The notes under the pieces are model-generated. The model did not search any database. It worked only from the letters and a program-made list of their open reading frames with translations, and was not told where the DNA came from. A DNA stretch of 64,000 bases from Rutpela maculata (Eukaryota; Arthropoda; Insecta; Coleoptera; Cerambycidae), in NCBI GenBank assembly GCA_936432065.2, contig OW386293.2, positions 66,109,965 to 66,173,964 of the forward strand, written 5' to 3'. Position 1 is the first letter of the stretch; each line of letters opens with the position of its first letter. The position numbers and the translations under genes are program-made. This document shows positions 52,823 to 61,130 of the stretch, one piece after another.

Positions 52823-55282
52823 CTACTGGGTCCGGGAATCGTGTGCCCTGAGCAGACGTAATGAACCGAGGATGACGGCCTTCTGTATTCTGCCGGCTAA
52901 GACCTCTGCCGAATTTCGGCATGCCGGTATGATCTTAAGTTCTGAAAGCAGTGTGTGTCTCGTTCCACTGAGGGCTCCTATAATCAGTACCACTATCTTA
53001 ACAGTATGGTCTGGATACAGTCTGCGGAGTTCGAAGAGCAGATCTCGATATTTTGTCCGTTTTTCCTCCTCCTTCAAGACAATGTTGTTCTCCGCGGGAG
53101 CCGAGAACTCCACGACAAACATTGTCTTGAGTTGATGGTCGAGGAGTACTACGTCAGGCTTGTTGGCTTGTATTTGCCTGACGGTGGGAAAAGAGTAGTT
53201 CCAATAAATTAGACACTTCTCATTTCCCACAACGGACTCAATATCCCCCGGAGCGTAAGGCAGCACTGGTGTCTCGTCTATCCCATACGAGTGCCTTAGG
53301 TGATAATAAAGCACTCGTAATGCTCCGTCGTGCCTCTGGATATAGGCCGAGACTGCATATGTCGGACAAGCCGACAACAGGTGCATTAAAGTCTCTGGCG
53401 CCCTGCGGCAGGCCCTGCAGCTGACATCAGGGACCTCTATACCCATGACACGACTACGATAGACGAGGGTATTAAATACACCATCCTGGCAAGCCATTAT
53501 GAAACCCTCGGTCTCAGACTTCAGCCCGGCTGACCTTAAGAAGGCAAAGGTCAGCCTTTCGGATAAGCCAAGGTTCTCTATATTTTTATAGAAAACTCCA
53601 TGCATTGGCTTATCCGTGTGAAGCTGCAGAAAGATGTTGTGTTCTGCAGCTTTAATTTGGGCTTTTCGTCGAGCAGGTTCCAACTCGGTGACAGAGTCGG
53701 GATTTACCCGCTCGACGTCGAAGAAGAGACCAAGTTCATCGGCTGCTCTTTGTGCTGCCTTAAACAAAAAGGCTCCTATTCCTGCACTTTCATGGTCTCG
53801 GACCATGCAGAGGAGGGGATCCGAACTCCTGATGACCTTACAGGCTCCATCCAGAACCATCCTATTATGGAGACTCTCCAAACTCAAGAGTCCACGGCCT
53901 CCCCGATGTCGTGGGAGGTATAGTCGTGGAACGGACGATTTAGGATGCAAACTTCTATTGAGATGCATCTTCTTGCGGGTTCCTACGTCGAGTTGACGCA
54001 ACTCCTCTCGAGTCCATTTCACTACTCCAAAGGAGTAGAGTAGGATCGGAACGGCAAGCATGTTGGTAGCAGACACCTTGTTCTTCCCCGACAGTTCTGA
54101 GGACCAGATCTGTCGGAGTCGGTGCTGATACTTGCCGCGGAGAGCGTTTTTCACTACACCCACTTCTTGGGTGGAGCGTTGATCGACACCCAAGTAAGTG
54201 TACGACTCTCCGGCATCTAGATGATGTAAGATGCTTCCGTCAACGAGTTGCGCGTCCTCTCCGTAGTTCCCGCATCGTCCTCTCTTGAGATGGACCAGTG
54301 CACATTTGTCCAACCCGAACTCCATACCGACAGCCTGCGTGTACTCCTGTACCACCCTGAGGGACTGGTGTAGGTCCCTCTCTCCGGAGGCATAAAGTTT
54401 AAGGTCATCCATGTAAAACAGATGGGTGACCTTATGCCTCCTATCGCCGGGGGTACCGCAGTTGTATCCACGGGTTTTCCGGAGCGAAACGGATAATGGC
54501 AGTCGTGAGATGCAAAACAGAAGGGGGCTGAGGGAGTCTCCCTGAAATACTCCCCTTCTGAATGTTACCGACTCCGTCTGAACTCTATCGTTACCCGATG
54601 TAATGGTAAAGCGAGTCCTCCAGAGCGGCATCAGTTCTTCGATGCATCTCACTACGGGACCGGGTACCGCAAGACATCGGAGCAAGTGAACAATAAGCTC
54701 ATGTGATGTCATATCAAATGCCTTGCAGTAGTCGATCCAGGCCATGAAGAGGTTCCGCTTATACTGCACGGAGTCCTGCGTGACACATCTGTCAATCAAC
54801 AGGTTCTCCTTGCAGCCAGCGACACCTCTCTTCGACCCTCGTTGCTCATATATCCGTTCGTAAACCGGTTCAACTGCGTGGAGCACTCGCATGTACAAGA
54901 TGCGCGTAAACACCTTGTAACATGCGTTTAAACAGGTTATCGGTCGGTAGTTCCTTGGGTTGGACAAATCTCCGTTCAGCACTGTCCGCCCTTCAACCAC
55001 CCAAGAAGGAATTTGCTGCTCCCCATTTAGCCAGGCATTAAAAATTCTGGCCAAATGGTGGTGGGTGCTCGGTAACTTTTTCCACCAAAAGTTATTTATC
55101 CCATCGGGACCTGGAGCAGCAAAGTTCTTAGAGCCATCGAGAGCTCTTCGAACCTCTTCTGGGGTTATTGGTTGGCACACTTCCTGTGGTTGTTGAAACC
55201 TTTGACAAAAGGTTTCAAAGTGTGCAAGGGCCGGAGAGTCTCTGCAACCGAGAAAAGCGTTGAGCAGCGGCATACACGGCAC
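52823..55282 (-). CDS. Dong/R4-clade LINE polyprotein, copy 1
   Basis: Reverse transcriptase blocks: GPDGINNFWWKKLP, NYRPITCLNACYKVFTRI, AWIDYCKAFD, RRGVFQGDSLSPLLF, HLFYMDDLKLYA (catalytic, about residue 292), YTYLGV. A CCHC finger CRACRRAPETLMHLLSAC is at about residue 624. A restriction-like endonuclease follows: NKPDVVLLDHQ then MFVVEFSAP. RNA-primed insertion at a nicked target is the family's known reaction. Three or four residues are missing at GRTVLNGDL compared with copy 6 (GRTVLIPKNGDL). The frame's first methionine is not a true start, since homology goes on upstream in other frames. Confidence 0.9.
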   Translation of the reverse strand: MPCMPLLNAFLGCRDSPALAHFETFCQRFQQPQEVCQPITPEEVRRALDGSKNFAAPGPDGINNFWWKKLPSTHHHLARIFNAWLNGEQQIPSWVVEGRTVLNGDLSNPRNYRPITCLNACYKVFTRILYMRVLHAVEPVYERIYEQRGSKRGVAGCKENLLIDRCVTQDSVQYKRNLFMAWIDYCKAFDMTSHELIVHLLRCLAVPGPVVRCIEELMPLWRTRFTITSGNDRVQTESVTFRRGVFQGDSLSPLLFCISRLPLSVSLRKTRGYNCGTPGDRRHKVTHLFYMDDLKLYASGERDLHQSLRVVQEYTQAVGMEFGLDKCALVHLKRGRCGNYGEDAQLVDGSILHHLDAGESYTYLGVDQRSTQEVGVVKNALRGKYQHRLRQIWSSELSGKNKVSATNMLAVPILLYSFGVVKWTREELRQLDVGTRKKMHLNRSLHPKSSVPRLYLPRHRGGRGLLSLESLHNRMVLDGACKVIRSSDPLLCMVRDHESAGIGAFLFKAAQRAADELGLFFDVERVNPDSVTELEPARRKAQIKAAEHNIFLQLHTDKPMHGVFYKNIENLGLSERLTFAFLRSAGLKSETEGFIMACQDGVFNTLVYRSRVMGIEVPDVSCRACRRAPETLMHLLSACPTYAVSAYIQRHDGALRVLYYHLRHSYGIDETPVLPYAPGDIESVVGNEKCLIYWNYSFPTVRQIQANKPDVVLLDHQLKTMFVVEFSAPAENNIVLKEEEKRTKYRDLLFELRRLYPDHTVKIVVLIIGALSGTRHTLLSELKIIPACRNSAEVLAGRIQKAVILGSLRLLRAHDSRTQ

Positions 55283-55936
55283 AGTTTATGTGCCAGATGT
55301 CAGCCCGTTCTGGAAGCGCTTCACGAAGTTCTTCATCCACTCTGGCCAGATCTCGTGGCCTGGGGGCTTTTATGTGGTGTAGCCCCCGCCTGGTACTGAG
55401 GCCCTCTGGTATTGGTGGAACGGCAGGGACTGCATCCTCAACCAGTTCATTCGGTGGACCTTCGGCCACCTCATTCACCGGCTGAGGGGCAGCTCTCACG
55501 TAGCCCCTGCGACGAAGGTGGGATACATAATCACGCAGGTTTTGTGGCGTGAAGGCGCTGTGCTCTGGGTGCCTTGCACACCACAGAACATGCATTCGCC
55601 CCATCGCGCGGGCTCACTGCTTTCGTAGCACTGCATAAGTTCGTCTCTCAGTTCATCTGTCCACTCAAAACGTCCTTGTTCATCGCGGTCGTCAACAATG
55701 GGCTGTCGATCTTGTTGGGCCCCACCACCTTGCCCTTGACCCCTATCCGCACGGGGTCGATCGTGGGGGCCCTGTCTTCGGCCAACAGGAACCGGAAGAT
55801 TGAGCTTGTGGGTGGTTAGCCCAGCAAGCCCACGACCGACACCAGAAGGGAAGATTCTTTCCCCTCCCGGATGCGCAAGGGCTGCCGGTTCGATTTTGCA
55901 TCCCCAGCTGGAGTAAGTGGTGGCGCTACTCACCAA
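55215..55936 (-). pseudogene. Dong/R4-clade LINE N-terminal region, copy 1
   Basis: Two overlapping frames (55936-55496 and 55604-55215) together carry DEQGRFEWTDELRDELMQCY, then LRDYVSHLRRRGYV and an acidic/Pro-rich stretch. The WTDEL..L..CY pattern resembles the Myb-like DNA-binding start of R4/Dong proteins. One shift near 55600 and one near 55280 separate it from the main frame. The ATG at 55936 is a plausible start. Confidence 0.62.
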
Positions 55937-55990
55937 AGGCTAGATGGATGACGGTTTGCCCCTCCTGCTTATGCTTATGCTTATTATTAT

Positions 55991-57885
55991 TATTTTTTTT
56001 TTTTTTTTTTTTTCGGGTTGCCCGCTGCCGGACAGGACTTCCGTGGCCTCCGACACCTCACGGTAGCCGCGCCGGCGAATTCCTTGCAGCCACTCTCCAC
56101 GACCTGTGGAGTTAGTGACTGCAAATACCTAAATCGTGTGCTCTAAGTAGACGAAGGGACCCCAAGATAACCGCCTTCTGCATCTGGCCTGCCAACCATT
56201 CTGCCGAATTCTGACAGGCCGGTATGATCTTCAATTCTGAGAGCAGCGAAGGCTTCATCCCTCCGAGTACGCCGATTATTAGGACGACCATCTTGACAGA
56301 GTAGTCCGGGTACAGCACTTGGAGCTCATACCGGAGATCACGATATTTGGTCCGTTTTTCCCCCTCCTTCAAAGCGATGTTTGTCTCAGCAGGTGCTGAG
56401 AATTCAATTACAAACATCACTTTGTTCTGATGGTCGAGGAGGACTATGTCAGGCTTGTTGGCTTGAATTAGCCTGGCGGTCGGGAACGAGTAGTTCCAAT
56501 AAATTCGGCACCTCTCGTTCTCGACAACGGACTCAATATCTCCGGGGATGTAAGGCAGCACTGGTGTTTGGTCTACCCCATACGAGTGCCGTAGATGGTA
56601 GTATAGCACTCGTAAAGCCGCGTTATGGCGGTGGATGTAGGCCGAAATCGCGTATACCGGGCATGCTGAAAGCAAATGCATAAGCGATTCCGGCGCCTGA
56701 CGGCAGGTCCTACAGTTGGTATCAGGGACCTCTACACCCATTACGCGGCTCCGGTAGACCAAGGTGTTTATTACACCATCCTGACAGGCCACAATGAATC
56801 CCTCGGTCTCTGACTTAAGCCCAGCTGACCTTAAAAAGGCGAATGTCAGCCTAGTCGATAAACCCAGTGTTTCCATGTTTTTGTAGAATACACCGTGCAT
56901 GGGTTTATCGACATGCTGCCTAAACAGACTCTCCTGTTCGGCAGCTTTTATTTGGGCTTTCAGACGAGTTGGCTGAAGCTCAGTGACTGACTCTGGGTCA
57001 GCACCGCGCCGGCCGCCTCGTCTGACGTCGAATACGAGACCGAGTTCATCTGCGGCTCTTTTTGCTGCCTTAAACAATCCTGCGCCAACCCCTGCGATTT
57101 CGTGGTCTCTCACTAATAGCAGGAGCGGATCCGAGCTCCTGAGGATGTTACATGCCATACTCAGTACTACTCTGCCGTGCATACACTCCAGACCCAAGAA
57201 TCCTCGGCCCCCCCGATGACGTGGGAGGTAAACACGAGGAACGGACGATCTAGGATGAATACTCCTATGGATGTTCATCATCTTGCGGGTGTCTCTGTCT
57301 AGTTGGCGCAGCTCATCTACTGTCCATTTTACTACCCCAAAGGAGTAGAGCAGAACAGGAACGGCAAACATGTTAGTAGCAGACGCCTTATTCTTCCCCG
57401 AAAGTTCGGACGACCAAATCTTTCGGAGTAGACGTCTGTACTTGCCGCGGAGAGATTCCTTTATTTGTTGCACATCCTGGATGTGATGTTGTTGCACACC
57501 CAGGTATGTGTAGGTCTCTCCGGCATCCAGATGTCTTAGGATGCTTCCGTCTGCGAGCTGCGCGTCCTCAGAAAATTCCCCGCATCGCCCTCTCTTGAGG
57601 TGGACGACCGCGCACTTGTCCAACCCGAACTCCATACCAATGGCCCGCGTGTACTCCTCGACCACCCTTAGAGCATTTTGAAGTTCACGCTCTCCGGAGG
57701 CATACAGTTTCAGGTCATCCATATAGAATAAATGAGTGACCTTATGCCTCCGGTTGCTGGGTGGTCCACAGTGGTACCCGCGAGTTTGGCGGAGTTCAAC
57801 AGATAACGGCAGCAGTGAGATGCAAAAGAGGAGGGGACTCAGAGAATCTCCCTGGAATACTCCTCTTCTGAATGCCACCTGCTCT
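55991..57885 (-). mobile_element. Dong/R4-clade LINE, copy 2 (different subfamily, 5' truncated)
   Basis: Poly-A is at 55991-56012 on the plus strand. It is truncated at 57885 inside the reverse transcriptase, directly against (ATT)n. Its protein differs from copies 1, 3, 4 and 6 throughout, so it represents a second subfamily. Confidence 0.87.
56112..57885 (-). CDS. Dong/R4-clade reverse transcriptase and endonuclease, copy 2 (partial)
   Basis: It begins at VAFRRGVFQGDSLSPLLF and contains HLFYMDDLKLYA, YTYLGVQQ, CRTCRQAPESLMHLLSAC and the endonuclease NKPDIVLLDHQ...FVIEFSAP. It is open to the stop at 56112. The reading frame extends upstream into the microsatellite, which adds unrelated Lys and Ile codons. 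It has no promoter or 5' half, so it is a dead fragment despite the open frame. Confidence 0.85.
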
Positions 57886-57907
57886 GTTATTATTATTATT
57901 ATTATTA
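57886..57907. repeat. (ATT)n tract between LINE copies 2 and 3
   Basis: About seven ATT units on the plus strand (AAT on the element strand), then the T run of copy 3. Equivalent tracts lie at 55979-55990, 59014-59093, 60055-60117 and 61090-61129. Confidence 0.95.
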
Positions 57908-59013
57908 TTTTTCTTTTTTTTTTTTTTTTGTAAAAGCCAGTCACCCTTTAAACTCTGTGGCTCCGACACTCACAGAGGGGAGCTGGTAGTACCGGTAGCC
58001 ACTCCCCACGTCCGTGGGGTGAGTGACTACTGGGTCCGCGAATCGTGTGCCCTGAGCAGACGTAATGAACCGAGGATGACGGCCTTCTGCATTCTGCCGG
58101 CTAAGATCTCCGCCGAATTTCGGCATGCCGGTATGATCTTAAGTTCAGAAAGCAGTGTGTGTCTCGTTCCACCGAGGGCTCCTATAATCAGTACCACTAT
58201 CTTAACAGTATGGTCTGGATAGAGTCTGCGGAGTTCGAAGAGCAAATCTCGATATTTTGTCCGTTTTTCCTCCTCCTTCAAGACAATGTTGTTCTCCGCG
58301 GGAGCCGAGAACTCCACGACAAACATTGTCTTGAGTTGGTGGTCGAGGAGGACTATGTCAGGCTTGTTGGCTTGTATTTGCCTAACTGTGGGAAAAGAGT
58401 AGTTCCAATAAATTAGACACTTCTCATTTCCCACAACGGACTCAATATCCCCCGGAGCATAAGGCAGCACTGGTGTCTCGTCTATCCCATACGAGTGCCT
58501 TAAGTGATAATAAAGCACTCGTAATGCTCCGTCGTGCCTCTGGATATAGGCCGAGACTGCATATGTCGGACAGGCCGACAACAAGTGCATTAGAGTCTCT
58601 GGCGCCCTGCGGCAGGCCCTGCAGCTGACATCAGGGACCTCTATACCCATGACACGACTTCGATAAACGAGAGTGTTAAATACACCATCCTGGCAAGCCA
58701 TTATGAATCCCTCGGTCTCAGACTTCAGCCCGGCTGACCTTAAGAAGGCAAAGGTCAGCCTTTCGGATAAGCCAAGATCTTCTATATTTTTATAGAAGAC
58801 TCCATGCATTGGCTTATCCGTATGAAGCTGCAGAAAGATGTCGTGTTCTGCAGCTTTAATTTGGGCTTTTCGCCGAGCAGGTTCCAACTCGGTGACAGAG
58901 TCGCGATTTACCCGCTCGACGTCGAAGGAGAGACCAAGTTCATCGGCTGCTCTCTGTGCTGCCTTAAACAAAAACGCCCCTACCCCTGCATTTTCATGGT
59001 CTCGGACCATGCA
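57908..59013 (-). mobile_element. Dong/R4-clade LINE, copy 3 (5' truncated)
   Basis: It retains the knuckle and endonuclease part of the ORF (58027-59013; CRACRRAPETLMHLLSAC, NKPDIVLLDHQ...FVVEFSAP) and the 3' UTR, and ends in poly-A. It is truncated at MVRDHENAG codons, abutting (ATT)n at 59014. It is almost identical to copy 4 by eye. Confidence 0.88.
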
Positions 59014-59014
59014 G

Positions 59015-59068
<54 letters not shown>

Positions 59069-59091
59069 GTTATTATTATTATTATTATTAT

Positions 59092-59093
<2 letters not shown>
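59014..59093. repeat. (ATT)n tract between LINE copies 3 and 4
   Basis: About 26 ATT units with one GTT variant, followed by a T run of about 45 bases that is the poly-A of copy 4. Confidence 0.95.
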
Positions 59094-59140
<47 letters not shown>

Positions 59141-60054
59141 TAAAAGCCAGTCACCCTTTAAACTCTGTGGCTCCGACACTCACAGAGGGGAGCTGGTAGT
59201 ACCGGTAGCCACTCCCCACGCCCGTGGGGTGAGTGACTACTGGGTCCGCGAATCGTGTGCCCTGAGCAGACGTAATGAACCGAGGATGACGGCCTTCTGC
59301 ATTCTGCCGGCTAAGACCTCTGCCGAATTTCGGCATGCCGGTATGATCTTAAGTTCTGAAAGCAGTGTGTGTCTCGTTCCACCGAGGGCTCCTATAATCA
59401 GTACCACTATCTTAACAGTATGGTCTGGATAGAGTCTGCGGAGTTCGAAGAGCAAATCTCGATATTTTGTCCGTTTTTCCTCCTCCTTCAAGACAATGTT
59501 GTTTTCCGCGGGAGCCGAGAACTCCACGACAAACATTGTCTTGAGTTGGTGGTCGAGGAGGACTATGTCAGGCTTGTTGGCTTGTATTTGCCTGACTGTG
59601 GGAAAAGAGTAGTTCCAATAAATTAGACACTTCTCATTTCCCACAACGGACTCAATATCCCCCGGAGCATAAGGCAGCACTGGTGTCTCGTCTATTTCAT
59701 ACGAGTGCCTTAAGTGATAATAAAGCACTCGTAATGCTCCGTCGTGCCTCTGGATATAGGCCGAGACTGCATATGTCGGACAGGCCGACAACAAGTGCAT
59801 TAGAGTCTCTGGCGCCCTGCGGCAGGCCCTGCAGCTGACATCAGGGACCTCTATACCCATGACACGACTTCGATAAACGAGAGTGTTAAATACACCATCC
59901 TGGCAAGCCATTATGAATCCCTCGGTCTCAGACTTCAGCCCGGCTGACCTTAAGAAGGCAAAGGTCAGCCTTTCGGATAAGCCAAGATCTTCTATATTTT
60001 TATAGAAGACTCCATGCATTGGCTTATCCGTATGAAGCTGCAGAAAGATGTTGT
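59094..60054 (-). mobile_element. Dong/R4-clade LINE, copy 4 (5' truncated)
   Basis: It is about 150 codons shorter at the 5' side than copy 3 and otherwise nearly identical. The ORF from 59237 reads through the (AAT)n into copy 5 sequence as a poly-Asn fusion (60181-59237). Confidence 0.87.
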
Positions 60055-60058
60055 GATG

Positions 60059-60117
<59 letters not shown>
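60055..60117. repeat. (ATT)n tract between LINE copies 4 and 5
   Basis: About 20 ATT units ending in a short T run. Confidence 0.95.
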
Positions 60118-60118
<1 letters not shown>

Positions 60119-61087
60119 TTTTCCCCTTCTCAGGTGTTCCTGGTTTGTCTGCTGTAATCGGGTACATGGTACCAAGATCACAACATTGACTAGTCACTCC
60201 CAAGGAATGATCTCACGATACCAGCTGTATGGAGAATTACTGCTTTTTGCATTCTCGGGTATATAGTGGGGTCAATACCAATCTTTTGTAGCGATGTTTT
60301 TAGGTTTTTAGGTATTACTCCGAGCGCAGATAGTATTACAGGGACTATGGTGACCTTCCTCATATTCCACATATCCAAAATTTCGTTTTTTAAGTCACTG
60401 TAGTGCGATATTTTCTCCTCATATTTCTCCGTCATATTTCTTGTATTCGGGATCGAGAAGTCAATGATCAATGTTTCCATTTGTTGTTTGTCTATGACGG
60501 CTATATCTGGGCGATTGTGTAGAACCGTGACGTCCGTTATTATGGCTCTGTCCCAGTAGATTTTATACCGTTCGTTCTCTTCAACTGGGTTCGGGTTGTA
60601 TCTGTAGTAGGGAGTCTGAGAGTCATGATGTATTCCGCATATTTTTAGAATTTCCAGGTATACTATCATGGCTGCGGCATTGTGACGTGCCAAATATCGA
60701 GTTGGTGCGAGTTCCCCACATCCAGAGATTATGTGGTCTATATTTTCAGTTTGTAGGTTGCATTTTCGATATTTGTCCGTTTCAACCCGTTCCTTCATTA
60801 TGTGAATTTCGTAATTCCTGGTTCTTATTATTTGGTCCTGTATACCCAGTACGAACCCCTCTGTCTCAGGAAACAAAGTCCCTCGCCGAAGCCATTCAAG
60901 TGATGCCTGATGGTCTATTCCATCTCCTTGGATTGAGTTCCAATAGCGTCCGTGTAGTTCCTTCCCGGCCCATCTGTCTAGTTTTGCGTCATTGTGGTCA
61001 ATATTATTTAAAGGTGAGTATTCCATATTATTCAATTTTAGTGGAGTGTCTGTATCTGCATGAATGATAGCTGCATGGATGGGTGAA

Positions 61088-61089
<2 letters not shown>
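60118..61089 (-). mobile_element. divergent Dong/R4-like LINE, copy 5 (5' truncated)
   Basis: Different sequence from the other copies over its entire length, but the same position logic: 5' truncated against (ATT)n at 61090 and ending in a short T run next to (ATT)n at 60117. Confidence 0.82.
60190..61035 (-). CDS. R4/Dong-like knuckle and restriction-like endonuclease, copy 5 (partial)
   Basis: An open frame of 281 codons. It carries the ETEGFVLGIQDQ block, a finger-like CNLQTENIDHIISGC, and the endonuclease core NRPDIAVIDKQ...LIIDFSIP, then YSDLKNEI. These align in order with the other copies but at low identity. The reverse transcriptase is not present. The first methionine lies within the element and is not a true start. 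Confidence 0.8.
   Translation of the reverse strand: MNNMEYSPLNNIDHNDAKLDRWAGKELHGRYWNSIQGDGIDHQASLEWLRRGTLFPETEGFVLGIQDQIIRTRNYEIHIMKERVETDKYRKCNLQTENIDHIISGCGELAPTRYLARHNAAAMIVYLEILKICGIHHDSQTPYYRYNPNPVEENERYKIYWDRAIITDVTVLHNRPDIAVIDKQQMETLIIDFSIPNTRNMTEKYEEKISHYSDLKNEILDMWNMRKVTIVPVILSALGVIPKNLKTSLQKIGIDPTIYPRMQKAVILHTAGIVRSFLGSD

Positions 61090-61129
<40 letters not shown>
61090..61129. repeat. (ATT)n tract between LINE copies 5 and 6
   Basis: About 13 ATT units followed by a short T run, the poly-A end of copy 6. Confidence 0.95.

Positions 61130-61130
<1 letters not shown>

Larger units (their letters stand above)
52717..55965 (-). mobile_element. Dong/R4-clade LINE, copy 1 (near full length)
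   Basis: Minus-strand element of about 3.25 kb ending in poly-A (T run 52717-52728) in an ATTATT tract. It has a single-ORF LINE layout: N-terminal DNA-binding region, reverse transcriptase, CCHC knuckle, restriction-like endonuclease. It is the copy that reaches closest to a 5' end. Confidence 0.88.
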
